Origin: Maylandia zebra
Taxonomy: Eukaryota > Chordata > Actinopteri > Cichliformes > Cichlidae
DNA length: 64,000 nucleotides
Direction: 5' to 3'
Assembly: GCF_041146795.1 (NCBI RefSeq)
Contig: NC_135180.1
Coordinates: forward strand, 35,758,294 to 35,822,293
In this document: positions 11,188 to 22,954 of the stretch, one piece after another
Position numbering within the stretch: the first letter of the stretch is position 1
How the letters are laid out: every line of letters starts with the position of its first letter
The notes under the pieces: model-generated
The model's input: the letters and a program-made list of their open reading frames with translations, nothing else
Databases searched by the model: none
Told to the model about the DNA's origin: nothing
Made by a program: the position numbers and the translations under genes

Positions 11188-11739
11188 GTCACCTTATTTA
11201 TAAGGACACTCAGAAACAACTGTGCTGTACAGCTAAAAGAATACAATAAGAAAATCAATAAAACTGAAAACAACAAATAAAGTCATTAGAACTGAGTCGC
11301 ATTAAAAGACTCAGACGCTAAACAACACGTACAGGCAGGACAATCAGCCTTCAAAACAATGCCACAGTTATGAAAACTGACATGCGCATGTCATGCATGT
11401 ATGAAAATTACTGGACTGACATGAATCTACCTCTGCTCAGACTGAGCTCCCATGCAGACTCTTCACTGGAATCATCAGGCCCATTTGTAATGATATCACT
11501 GTCAAATAAGGCCAATAAACACGGAGATGATGCTGAACAGAGCAGAATAATGAGCGCGTGTGTTTCCCCCAACAAATTAGATTCCTGCTTGGTGGTCTGG
11601 TTCAATAAACACAGCCACAGAACGGATTTCCCGAATGATGCAGAAAACACTGAACAAGTGCACGGCCTCCGTTTTAGTTTACTTCCTGTTTTATTTGAAA
11701 CTTGGCTCCTCCTTTGTGCTTTTCCCACTCGATGGAGTA

Positions 11740-11960
11740 TTAGGGCCAGATTAAGAAAAAAATATATTATCGACCATTTTGACACTAAAGTCGAAATCTC
11801 GGGATTAAAGTCGTAATTCTACTTTGAGAAAAAAACAACAGAAATCTTCACATTTAGATTTTTTCCCCTAAGAATACATGTTCAACGTTATTTTTGACTT
11901 TATTCTACAAAAGCAATCTAATTTTTTTTTCTAAATGTAGTCTAAACTCTGTTGTGCCTT
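11740..11960. repeat. Repeat with AAAGTCG and GACTTTATTCT words
   Basis: It contains TAAAGTCGAAATCTCGGGAT directly followed by TTAAAGTCGTAATTCT, and about 90 bases later TGACTTTATTCTAC in opposite sense. Such alternating AAAGTC and GACTTT words are frequent in teleost intergenic DNA and suggest a palindromic non-autonomous element. Limits are approximate. Confidence 0.35.
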
Positions 11961-13446
11961 AGCGCCTCTGTCAGGGCCGGCGTTTTATCTTACTCTCCCT
12001 CGTTTTTGTTTGTTATAAACTATTATTTCACCGGAGTTCATTCCCGTGTCTCAGGAGCTTTTGTTAAACGTCCCCGTTTCCTCCCGTCATCAGCACACAG
12101 AGTCCTCCTGCCAACATTTACTAACTACAAACTAAACGTGACACACTTATGGATGTAAAATGACTTTGATAAAACTCAAAACACTTTAAATATTTCAAGA
12201 TTTAAACTGAAGACCTTTATATTCATGTGGACAAACATGAACATACAGTTAAGCCAAGTTCGCATGACGCGTGACAAAAAACAAAAAACAGTAAAACGAC
12301 CAGTAAGACAAAAAGAATAAAGTTTGAGAAATATAAAAATACTGAACTTACATCATGCAAATAATAACTTTACATTTTTAGATCCTCTAACATGAACTTA
12401 TTTATTGCTTTTTAAATGCAGCTGAAATGAACCTTTATTACTTGGGTTTTATCTGCAGAGCTTTTAAATTTCAGAAGCGCTTCTACAGAAAACGGCTCGT
12501 AAGACATCTGAAGGTTGAGCGAACGTAAGAATAAACATCAAATGTACGACAGAGTGAAAAAGAACAGCCAGTAAACATTTCTGAAGGGAAGCACGCAGAC
12601 CCTGAGTGGATCTGAGCGAGCGTCTGTTTAGAAGAAACCACTGTGACCTTCTTCAGCAGCGTTACTGAGCAATGACTCACTGCCTGATGGGAGGAGGGGG
12701 ACACTGCGATTTTCTGTGTCTCGTATTTACAGCCATTTTTAATAAGTCGTGGCAAATTAGTGGCACCAATAACAGATTGATCACCAATAAGATGGCGTCT
12801 CCACTGATTTGCATGAACAGTTGATTTGCAGTTATTTGACTTGAAGATGAAAGTAAAAAATGTTTCAATACTACTTTTGTTTCTGGGGGTCTGTCATTGT
12901 TCCTCAAAATGAATGTAGTTATATATAAGTTCCTGTTTTGAGGTGGTTTTCCTACGTGACTTCATCAAGTTTATTCAGATTTTATGAATGTAAATGTGTT
13001 AAAGAGACAGCACGTTGTTTCTAAGGACATTAAAATGTAAGGTGTGATGATATAAAGCAGAGGTGATGTACGTTTATATCCTGTTACGGTGGCAGACATT
13101 CACACTGAAGTGCAGAGTACACACCAGTACAGCTGTGCAATTAAATGTGAATTTGATTTACAACCTTGGCTTTCATTGAATATTTATATTAAACAGGATA
13201 ATAAAGATAAATAATTATCGTGCTGCATTTGGTATTGTAGTAATGCTCTCATTTCATCACATCCTCTTCCTGGTCCCTCCATAAAAATCTCAACCCAGCA
13301 GAATTTGAATTAATGGAAATCCTCTTAATTAAAAGAACAATTTTTCATGTGTAAGATAAATAACTAATCTCAGTGCTGATTGAAATAACCTATTATGATT
13401 TCTGCCATAAAGGAGCAACAAAAGTTTAGAGTCTCGGTTTCAGACC

Positions 13447-13560
13447 GTTTTCCCCCCCTACAGAAGCCCCACCCACCAGCTGTTCACACTTACCCTTTGT
13501 AAGTGGCATCCAATCAGAAGAAAGCTGGCTTATAAATCCTCTAAAATAACGTTGATGTCA
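13447..13560 (-). repeat. Interspersed repeat, copy 2 of 3 (reverse orientation)
   Basis: Read on the minus strand it has CTTCTGATTGG and GGTGGGTGGGGCTTCTGTA in the same order as the copies at 5905-6010 and 20668-20790. Confidence 0.45.
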
Positions 13561-13569
13561 AAAGAGGAC

Positions 13570-14320
13570 ATCAGTTTCCAACAATGGCGGCAGCTAGTTA
13601 GTGTTAATATTACTCTTATTATTCTTAAACGTTTAACATATTTTCAGGCGAGAATGTAGCTGTGTAAACCTCAAATATCTGCTCAGTTTATCAAGACATC
13701 GCATATTTTCAAAAGCGCTCCGACGTTTTCGGAGACGTCTGTTACCCACCAGCTCGATAGCTAGCCGGGGGCTAGGCTAACTAGAGCCGGTGAGAACACC
13801 GGACTCCCGGCAAATCGTTTTCAAACCCACCGCCATCTTTCACTACTCAGGTTAAACATATATAAGTCACTTAGATAACTTCAAAATGTTATTGTTTGGC
13901 TTTTTTTTTAGTATTTTATTTGTTCCTGAGTAAATCGGTTTGGCTGAGATTAAAGTTATAGTTTTTACACAGCTGAATAAACGTCAAGCAGACAGCTGAT
14001 TATCAGAAGTGTGAGATGCTCAAGAATATACTCCGGTGTCCTGTTATATTTTAGATAGCAAGGAGTTTATTAAACTTCACCGAAACAATCTGCAAATTTC
14101 ATTAAAATTTAATAAACTATCATCTTGTCTTTATTTTTAGTTAGCACAGACCTTAAACACTTAAAGCTGTAAGCTAATGATAGTTATATAAGAGCAGATG
14201 CTGCTGGTGCAATAAGCTGTACGTTTTACATCCAATGGATGATGATCTGATTAGTCGACTAATCGCAAAAATAATCGGTGACTAGTGACTATCAAAATAA
14301 TCGTTTGTGGCAGCCCTAGA
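13570..14320 (-). mobile_element. hAT-like DNA transposon fragment
   Basis: Read on the minus strand it starts CTAGGGCTGCCACAAACGAT, followed by alternating GATTAGTCGACTAATC-type words. This is a terminal pattern I know from many teleost hAT-like elements. Towards 13740-13800 it has CCGGCTAGC and CCGGTGAGAACACCGG words. No transposase frame is visible, and the far end is not defined. Confidence 0.5.
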
Positions 14321-14526
14321 TCACGCCAATAAAACCAGTATAGCAAGACTTTATGAATCAGCAGATGGAGCTCATAACGCTTGAGGGGTCGTCCACTTTG
14401 GGCCAGTCGGTGCAACTTCGGGCTGAGTTTTATTAGATCACTGTGGCTCTGTGCACAGATTAATCTTTGTGCAGGCCCCCCAATCCCACACAGACATTCA
14501 AGCCCAGAGGTGCCACTATTGCTCAC
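14251..14526 (-). other. Unidentified 91-codon open frame
   Basis: An open frame with start and stop codes for a basic, leucine-rich peptide (RLICAQSHSDLIKLSPKL, then RYELHLLIHKVLLYWFYW). The composition looks coding, but its last 20 codons run into the hAT-like end, so as drawn it is not one conserved protein. I recognise no family. It may be a transposon-derived fragment. Confidence 0.25.
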
Positions 14527-16429
14527 CTGGTTGAGCTGACATCATATACCAAAAGCTGGAGTTCGGTCCAGAGTACTTCCCAAGTGTCACTCCCCCTCAA
14601 GATAAATTGCTAAAAATAAATCTTAAAAAAAAAACAAAAAAAAAAAAAACCAACTTGCCCTGTTTGGATTTATTTTTATCTGAATGGATTTATTTTCTAT
14701 TGTTTTACATCTCTTTTATCTTTGTGCCTTTATTGTTTTATTCAGACTGCTATAAGGGCGTCTATTTAAAAGAGGGCTTGGGCTTTATCACCTACCCTGT
14801 TTACAAAAAGGTGGTAATAAACAGGTGAAAGAGTCAAACTATTTGTTTCACACAGAGGATGAAGTGAAGGGCTGCAAAAAAACTGAGTGCAACACATACA
14901 AGCATTCATTTGAACTACGAATAGTGCAAAGCTACTGTAAAAGAGCCCAAGAATAAAAATGTGGGCCGTACCTCATAACAAAACCCAATATTTATCAGAT
15001 AACTGCAGGAGGCAAGGAAAGCTTTACAAATGCTCCCTAAGTCACCAATTACACCCTCTCAAACACACTCACACAGTCGACAGGAGCCTTTGAGTCACTC
15101 AGGTGAGGTCTAACAGAAACTGATCGGACACCTGTCAGTCAAAACAGCCACGCTCCTAACTATATATATATTGAAATTCAAACAGGTGAGTTATTAACAA
15201 ATCAACCCTCATTTTCAGGACTTTTATAGTGGAGAGCCAAAAATTAAAAAGTTGGTTTAGAGGTTTGGGGTTTTTCCTTTAATTTGTCACCCAATGGAAT
15301 CTGCTAACCAATGCAATTTATTAAACTCAGACTTAAGAAGTCAATTTGTTGACAGGTTTATGCAAGAGGTGAAGGAAAGACAACATATTTCATTAGGTGT
15401 AGCGTCTGCAGCCGTTTCAGGACAAACACCTTAAAGACTCGAACACATCTGTTTACATCAGTCTGCTAATAACAGCTGCAGGTTGCTCGTCTTCCTCCTT
15501 CCAGCAGCTGTAAAGCTACTGTGCTGTGACGTGACTGGATTAACCCCTGGTCTCTACAGACAGAGAGCTTTAACCATGGAGCAATAAGACCAATACCAGC
15601 CAGACATGGGTGTGGTTTTATGCGGGCACGAACACACAACGGATGTGTGACACAAACAGCCCAAAGCAGATGTTGAAACATCGCATGATGTGTGATATCA
15701 TGTGACATCACAAAAATGCGTGTGGGGTGAAGAATTTTCACAATAATCTGCACCACAGTCCACCTGCCTCACTCTGCCTCAGATGAGATGACATTAATGA
15801 AGACTTTCGATGTTTACAGCTTTGTAAAGACACCCGGAGAGAGATTAAAATCAAACCGGAAACTCAAACGTTAACCATCAAAATGACTTACAATATCCCT
15901 AAACGTTTCTTTCGTTATTCTTGAAACTACACAACGCAAACACTTCTATTCTATTTTATCTTTTGTTTATAGTCGAGTCTTATACCACGAGCTACACTAC
16001 TAAACCCATTCAAAATCTTGCAACAATTTTTAATCGTTGCCTTTATTTTGAAGGGCGCGCCGGATGTGTATGTGAAAGCTAGCTAGCTTAAAAGATGAAG
16101 TTTTGCTCGAAGTTTTTTTTATTATTCCTAAATCTTGTGATCTTAGTGAAGGCGAGGAAATCGAAAGCGTGAACAAATACAGAGAGCCCTTTGCTGTAGG
16201 GCAGCTCTGTAGCACAATATTCATCTTTTTCCAGCGTTTTCTTATTTTAACGCAGACTCCAACAGTTCTGCGTCCCGTTTGCTAAGGAAAAAAGCGGCAA
16301 ATTTAATAAAATATATTTGCATGAAAAAACAACAACCCAAAAACTATTTAATAAGAGTTCCAGAGTGATTTACGACTGCAGACGTAACTGCATTTCAGCA
16401 CCGAGTTAGCTGTAACTAATTATATTCAC

Positions 16430-16650
16430 CTGGAAATTGTTGTGTTTTGGTTCGGGCTCCCTGGCTGCTTCACTCCGCGTCTCTCGCTCTTTTCACGGGT
16501 GGTTTTGGCGTGTTCTCCCTGCTGTCAGCTCGGTGATGTGAGGACGTTTCTTTTGGTTACTTTGCGACCCTAAAAATAAAAACCACACAGAAACAGGCAG
16601 GAGGAGCTTCTGCGCTGCTGCTGTCACACCGACCAGCCCGCCTTCACCGA
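16430..16650 (-). promoter_or_regulatory. Candidate promoter and 5' noncoding exon of the calpain gene
   Basis: A locally GC- and CpG-richer block in an AT-rich surround. Read on the minus strand it ends in a good donor, TTTCCAG|GTGAAT (exon end 16430). It lies upstream of the calpain start codon with a plausible acceptor at 9482. Assignment to the calpain gene rests on strand, position and composition only. Confidence 0.35.
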
Positions 16651-16749
16651 GGGAGGAGATGCGTTCACGTACCGCTCAGACAAACCACTCCTCTCTCCTT
16701 TAATCATTTTTGGATTAAAGCGCTAAATCGAAGTAGAGATTGAGGAGGG

Positions 16750-17110
16750 GTGGCACATTTATGAGATAAAAACTTACAAATTAAACTTTACAAGCAAAGT
16801 TACAAGAAAAAAAAAGACTGTTTTTAAAAAGCTAGCAATTTTACAAAAAAATACAGAGAAAAAAAAAGAATTTGTCAACTTTACTTTGGAAAAAATGTTT
16901 ATTTTTAAGAAAAAAGTACAAATATATAAAAAAAAAAAAAACTGTCAAATTTACACAAAAATTATAAGGAATACCCCCCCTAATTCTAATAAACTAACCA
17001 AACAAATAAAAAAAACCTGTTAACTTTACACAAAAAATCTTAACGCTGTAAACAAAACACAGAAATAACCATTAAAAACTGTGAAATTAAATCAAATTAA
17101 AACAAATTCA
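16750..17110. repeat. A-rich low-complexity block
   Basis: Long A runs alternate with variants of AACTTTACA or AAATTTACA at 16787, 16877, 16947 and 17021, which may be the remains of a tandem array. Confidence 0.5.
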
Positions 17111-17627
17111 GTAACAGCAGGTGATAAATTAATTAAGATCAGATGATTTTCATCACGGAATTATTTACAATTAAAATTTTAAACAAGAAAAACGTCTTAC
17201 TGTGTTTTAAGTTGTAAGTTATTCATAGACGCGTTCCTTCTGAGCTTTTTGTTAAACAACGCTGACCTCTGGTGTCTGTTCCAGTAATTGACATGAGAGA
17301 ACCATAAACACATGCATCATACTTACTACTTCTACTGCTACTACTACTATTGCTGATAATAAACATGAACATTTTAGCAATATTAATTGAAGTTTTATTT
17401 AATCAATAAATCCCGTGTCATTAAAATGCCTTCATGAAAAGAATAGAGACCACAAAGACAAACCCCTACAAGGTTAAGCAAATTATTTCAGAAAAAGGTA
17501 GCACAACAGAAACAGATAAAATAAAATAAAGCAAGAACTAGCAAGTAATATGACCTACAAAGACCATGCATAACTTTCTTCCTCATAAAAACCATTAGTG
17601 AGTCCTTTACCACATTCTTTTTATCTT

Positions 17628-17924
17628 TTAATTCAAGAGAAGTTTCCATAGACTTGGTGTGTGACAGATCACCTGAGCTGTGTAGTCAGGCATCACCTGG
17701 TGTTCTCTCCAAGGCTGCTGGTTCTCCGTTCTTTTTGCCACAAACTCCTCCAACTGGTGGATTCGCTGCTCCACCTTCATTTTTAAACCTCTCTTTTGTG
17801 TTTCAGATGTATCGCTACATTCTTCCACAACACCTGTGAGTACTGTCACCTCAGTGATTTTACAAAAGAGAAAGTTGATGCGTGTTTCCTGAAGTTGTTG
17901 CATTGTTCTTGCAGCTTCACACAC
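17628..17924 (-). pseudogene. Coding-like fragment with coiled-coil character, unidentified
   Basis: An open frame of 98 codons with amphipathic, charged text such as VCEAARTMQQLQETR and KMKVEQRIHQLEEFVAKRTE, suggesting a coiled coil. The frame can be read upstream only through stop codons, and no clear splice sites frame it. The family is unknown to me. It could be a decayed gene or retrocopy, or an exon of an unrecognised minus-strand gene. Confidence 0.3.
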
Positions 17925-18829
17925 ACTGAGGCACTGGATTCATTACAAACTCATATCCAGGTGTTGCTTTTCTTTGTTTCCACAGCTTGTGCTATTCATC
18001 TTCAGTAAACCCTTTATTTTAAAAGAAGTTTCAAATCACAGTCTCTTCTGTGCTGCCATTACTTTCTTCAGATTTACTTCTATACAGTTTTAGGCTTTGC
18101 TTGGCCTATTTCATGTTTCATAGGTACCCTCAGCCCAGCTCGTTCAGATTAGCACATCTTATTTAGCATGGTCCAGTATCCCACACTCAAATGTGAATAA
18201 CCAGCAATTAATCTGTGATTGAAGACACTTTTGCTAAGGCCAGAATGAACTGTTATGAGTTTAGGTGTACTCCCAGCTTACTTTTAGTACTTTCTGGGGA
18301 GCCGTCCATTTGTGTTTATAAAATAGAGGTCAGTGGTACAAAGAATCAAGACTCTGTATATCCGAGGAGGTGGTGCGTACATGTACTGTATCAGTGTAAT
18401 CAACCACAGGCAGATACCTGTCTGCACAGGGAGAAATAACACAAGCAGATAATTACCTGTTTTCTGTGTTTGTTTATAGCAAGTAAAACAGTTTAAAGCA
18501 GCTCTGTTCAACACCTTACCAGATGTAAAATGTTTACAATTTAAAACTGCATCTTTATTCTATATCTATATACCTTTAAGCCCAACTCATAATGGACTAT
18601 CTTACTTTGGAACATAAATTCGAGAGAAAGAGAACACTATGGCGTTAAAGGGGTTAGGGTACTCCCTGACCTCACAGTCCATTTACTGTTATTCTGAAGT
18701 TGTGTGAGAAGTGCAGGTCGTACAGAAGGCAGGTGAAAACAAAGCCACTGTCAGTGTGACGTTATTAATCTTTAACACCATCACAGCAGAAGACATCCAC
18801 AGAGTCATGTGAGAAACTGCACTTTACAC

Positions 18830-18925
18830 TTTGCTGGAGGAAACTGTAGCAGCAGCACGAGCATCAGAGCCACGAGATCAGACTTAAAGGGATAACACGA
18901 CCACATTAGGAAGGAACCACATCAG
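18830..18925 (+). promoter_or_regulatory. Candidate 5' noncoding exon of the Ig-type gene
   Basis: A sequence ending CCACATCAG|GTAAAT gives a strong donor at 18925/18926. The first coding exon has an acceptor (CTCTGCAG) at 19825. A 0.9-kb first intron in the 5' UTR is therefore plausible. Inference only. Confidence 0.3.
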
Positions 18926-19832
18926 GTAAATATGAAACACGTGGGCTCTACTTTAGCTGCTTTATTTAAACTGTACTCATAGATTCACTCTTTTTGGTTT
19001 GAGTTAGTTTGCTGTGAACCAACTCACTCAACAGTTCACCTCATAAAATAATTTAAAAAGGCTGAGAGCAGAACTGAGGTATTTTCTAAAATACTGTCTC
19101 ACTGTGGACGGTTTGTCATCTGATTTATTCGCACTGACTTGTTTCTCCTAAAGCTGTAGGGGTCCTGTGATGTGTTCAGGTGCTCTTTTATTGTGAGTAA
19201 AAAACCTGAATCATCACTTTAAACAGCTGACTTTGAATAGAAATGACAGTAAAGTCCTTTACAAGCACTCCTGTTACACCTTTAACAGAACAGAGTGGTT
19301 TTGCATGACTCACAATTTGATATACTCCTGATGCATCTTATATGGTGCGGCCAAGATGCTTGTTGTAATTAAATTTACAGCTCACTCAAGTATTTTACTC
19401 GTCAGAGCAGGAATTTGATGGAAGTAATGGGACTGCTTCTTTTTTTGGATCTTGCCACAGTAACTTTGCACGATACACGATTCACAGCAGTCTTTATTTT
19501 ATCCTGGCTGTTTTCTGTAACAAGCTGTTTTAGCTTTTCGCCCTTGTTTGCATTTACCTTCTAAACTAAAAGCTTCTTACCACAAGCTGGGAATGTTCTC
19601 AGCTGCTCTTCTTTTGACTTGCAGGTCACTTTCTTTCAGCTCCGTTCTGCATCTACAAGCTCCACTTTCTTCCTAACTTGAATCGTTGTACTTTTACTGG
19701 CTGCTGTTTTTAGACTGAATTTGGACACTAAAGAAGCATACATTTAATTTCATGTGCGATCACATACTCGTGTATTTTACTGCCCTCAAACTGTAAAAGC
19801 CAGCTGACTTTTATTTCCTCTGCAGGTTTAAA

Positions 19833-22420
19833 ATGTTAACCAGGTGGTTAACTTTCACAGCCTTCCTCGCCGTCCCAGCCAATCCAGGAAGAGGAGCTAC
19901 CGGCCAGGGCACTCTGACTGTGGCCCCCACCTGCCGGGTCAAAGGTCATCCAGAGGTGGAGTTGACTTTACACTGTGGAGATGGAAAGGACTTAGGTGAG
20001 TGAAGACTCCATCTCACTCTCTGCTCTCTGAAGGCAAACGCTGACTTCTGTTAAATGTAGAAAGCGGTCACGTTCCTGCTGTAAATATTTCAGACTGTAC
20101 ATTAATAGAAACCAATCTAAAGGAATCTAAAGCGATAACACTTTATAATAATTTTGGCTAACAATGAAACTTTAATTATTCAAGTATAGCTGCTAAATAG
20201 CTGGTTTGTGAATCAGACGCAACTACACAATAAAACACAGATAATGCTTACAGATGTTCACTGTAAAACACAGGTGTAGTAGGTGGATGGGGTTGCCCAC
20301 TGCGCCTGCTGTGTGTCCCTCTGTGTTGTGTTGCAGGTTCTCAGTAGGTGGAGTTATTTAGTGCACCTGGCCGGCCTCCCTGGAGCATATAAGAGCTGTT
20401 GTCTCCACCACACGCATCCAGCTGCTAACACAAACTAACACACCTGAAGATGTTTACTCTGTTTTTTGTCTCTTTTGGTTGATAAATCAGAAAATTTGTG
20501 TCTCTCTGGGTCTCTGACACCAGCAGCTCTGACATGAGAGAAAACTTTCACTGAACTGAACGTTGGTGGTGTCCCACTTATTACTGTTGATTATCATGTT
20601 TATGAAATGTAACCAATGATTTTTAAAACAGAAAGGCCTTTATTTCAATTTTTCTTTTAAAAAAAAAAAAGCAGCTGTTTAGCTCCTCCCCTTTAAGGCG
20701 CCTTTCTTCTGACCAGCTACCCCTCACAAACAGAGGGTTTGAAAAGCAGGTGGGCGGAGCTTCTGTGCTTACAGCCATAGCTTTGTGCCCATTTCAATAC
20801 CGATAAACCATAACTGTTTATAAAAGATGGATGGATTCTATTTATTATTTATGTTGGAACCAGTCTCGAGTGGATGAAAGAGGAACTGCAGCATTGCCTC
20901 GTGAGACACAAAGGAAAGGTTTTTGTGACACTCTCTCTCTTTTGGTACTCATGAAATCATTACTCCTCACCTGTAGCTGCTTCTTCTCTCATATGCAGGT
21001 GTGGTCCAGTACTGGCACACCCCCTTTGGAGACCTCCACACTCCTGGTTCCCATGGTAAACTGGACCCCGTCGTCATGCACCATGACGGGAGCCTGCTGG
21101 TCCCCAACACCAGTGCTCTCCACAGTGGCCTGTACTACTGCCTCCTGCAGCACACAGAGGGTACTACACTGTGGCCGTATGAGCTCCACGTCGGTCACGA
21201 TGGTCAAAACCAAAAGCAAAGCAGCCGCTGTGCTGCATTCAGGTTCAGGAGGGATGCTGGGTCTGAGGAGGCGAAGCAGGCAGGTGTTTCAGCCGAGCTG
21301 TTTGCAGGAGCTGTGGCTGCATCAGTGCTGCTGACCTTTGTGTTGGGATTCAGCATTGGAGCTTTGAGCAGGACTCATGTTCTGAGGTGAGTTCAGGGAC
21401 TTACGTCATTATTGGTGCCTCTTGAAGAAGTTTTAACCCAAGCTAAATCACCAGCATTGGAATCAATGTATTTTTAAACAAGTATAGAGAAAGATGCAAA
21501 CACTAGATAATCTCAGTGTGAGCCAATGAGAACACCACATGTGGACTGACCCTTTTTACATTAAAGGTCTGTTTTTTCCTCTCAGGTGTTCAGGGGCAGT
21601 CAGGGCAAAGCTGCGGTCACCAAAACGAGGACGAAAGTGCCAAAGCGACACAACCGACCACGGCCCCGAGGTCAGCATGACAACCCTGCCGCCCACGAAC
21701 GAGAACCCGGCCTCTGAAAATGACCAGGTGGTGCACAACAACTCTGCGCCTAACCTGTCTCCTCCTGCCAAACCTCAGAGAAGCTTCCGGCACAAACGAG
21801 AGGAAGACGAGCCACCAGAAACCACTGCATATCTGGAAGGATGTGACTACAAGGAGGAGGAGGAAGAAGATGGAAGATGCACAGAGAACAGAAATAAAGG
21901 CAGTGATAAGGAGTTAGAAGAGGGGGAGAAAGAGAGCCGGTTTGGTCGCTTGTATCTGATAGGAGAGGATGGAGAGAGTCAAAGTGAAACAGATGAGTAT
22001 GAGGAGGACAAACATGGAAGCGAGAGCAGGGAGGTGAAGAGGAGTATGGTGCAGGAGGAAGAGGAGGCGGCGGCGGCGGCCGGTGAGGAGAAAGATGGTG
22101 AGACGGAGATTTCCAGAGATTCTGAAAAGTCAACTTTTGAAAGTGAAGATGAGGCGACAGGAGGCAAAAACAAGGAGGTGACCGATCAAGGAGCGCTGCC
22201 GCCCTCCCCACCACGGCCAGCCCGCCGCAGCCGCGTCATCCGCCTGTACCAGTATGACGAGGACGGCCAGCGATACGGCCACCTTCCAGACCCTGGCCCC
22301 GACGCTCCTCTCCCCGCCCCCAGATTCAAACAGCGCTCAGTCTCTCTGACGCGCCTCTCCGCCATCATGGCTGCAGCCTCAACAGGGCCACTGGACCAGA
22401 GTCAACAGGAAGAAGGATAG
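19833..22420 (+). CDS. Unrecognised single-pass membrane protein: Ig-like domain plus long acidic tail
   Basis: Three coding exons, 19833-19995, 20999-21386 and 21586-22420, join in frame (phase 1, then phase 2 introns, all GT-AG) to 461 residues. Residues 1-22 look like a signal peptide (WLTFTAFLAVPA core). Residues 27-118 look like one V-type Ig domain: Cys48 in ELTLHC, Trp60 in VVQYW, and Cys102 in SGLYYC, with extra Cys34 and Cys132. Residues 154-177 are a hydrophobic membrane span (LFAGAVAASVLLTFVLGFSI). The tail of about 280 residues is Glu-rich, has a proline-rich PPSPPRPARR (389-398), and carries the motif RLY-x3-EDG twice (305-313 and 403-411). I see no clear ITIM. It is probably a cell-surface receptor or adhesion protein, but this is inference; I do not recognise the family. 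Confidence 0.8.
20279..20530. repeat. Possible LTR or promoter-like repeat fragment in intron
   Basis: It holds two copies of AGTAGGTGGA about 70 bases apart and a TATA-like CATATAAGAGC near 20387, followed by CACCACACGCATCCAGCTGC. The layout resembles part of an LTR, but no target duplication or second LTR was found. Confidence 0.25.
20668..20790 (+). repeat. Interspersed repeat, copy 3 of 3
   Basis: It carries CAGCTGTTTAGCTCCTCCCC, CCTTTCTTCTGAC, AAACAGAGGGTTTGAAAAGC and GGTGGGCGGAGCTTCTGTGC, in the same order as the copy at 5905-6010. It lies in the intron before the second coding exon of the Ig-type gene. Confidence 0.5.
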
Positions 22421-22908
22421 TGAGCAGACGTCAAACTTCCACATGGACATTTGATAGATGCTACAGAGAGTGGACAAAATAATGACAACACCATGGCTCA
22501 AGTCGAGTCCAGCTCTACAAACTTTGTTTGGAAGGGTCGCCACATTTAGCGCCACAAACTTATAACTTGTCATAAGTTATATTTGCATTATAACTATATA
22601 TATTATAATTTCCACTCATGCTTACTTGCAGATCTGAGTTGCACTGATTTGATTTTCTCAGAAAATCTGCAAAAATGTACAATATAAAAGGACTTTCATG
22701 TTTTGAAGTTATTAGTTATGCTGTAAACACCTGAACGAAGCAGAACAGCCATCTCCCAGTGGCTGAACTGAAATGATGAACACCTGTACCTGATATGTTG
22801 GGTGTGGGATCGATGTATACATACCCTAAGACTGGACACTGTATTTTTATGAGGTCTGACGGGTGAATCTGCACACGCACTTTTTATATCTGGGAATCAA
22901 TTTTTGCA

Positions 22909-22915
<7 letters not shown>

Positions 22916-22950
<35 letters not shown>
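22916..22950 (+). repeat. A35 homopolymer
   Basis: An uninterrupted run of about 35 A, roughly 500 bases after the stop codon of the Ig-type gene. It is encoded in the genome and could be a retroelement tail or a hot spot of slippage. Confidence 0.85.

Positions 22951-22954
<4 letters not shown>

Larger units (their letters stand above)
9500..16400. other. Probable intron 1 of the calpain gene
   Basis: No coding exon is recognised. The stretch holds a short LTR-like element (10958-11187), a stretch of common repeat words (11740-11960), a repeat copy near 13447 and a hAT-like relic to about 14320. Two long overlapping opposite-strand open frames at 11370-11816 show no domain. Confidence 0.45.
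16660..19800. other. Intergenic stretch between calpain promoter and the Ig-type gene
   Basis: No supported coding exon on either strand. 16750-17110 is a very A-rich block with repeated words like AACTTTACA spaced irregularly. 17628-17924 holds a coding-like minus-strand frame listed separately. A possible 5' noncoding exon for the downstream gene ends at 18925. Confidence 0.5.

Noticed and set aside
11370-11816. 148-codon plus-strand gene, with an overlapping 125-codon minus frame
   Set aside because: Both strands are open over the same stretch, neither has a domain or splice context, and the right end runs into repeat words.
21750-22214. 154-codon minus-strand gene
   Set aside because: It is the antisense shadow of the Glu-rich exon (Ser/Leu/Pro text from GAG-rich codons).
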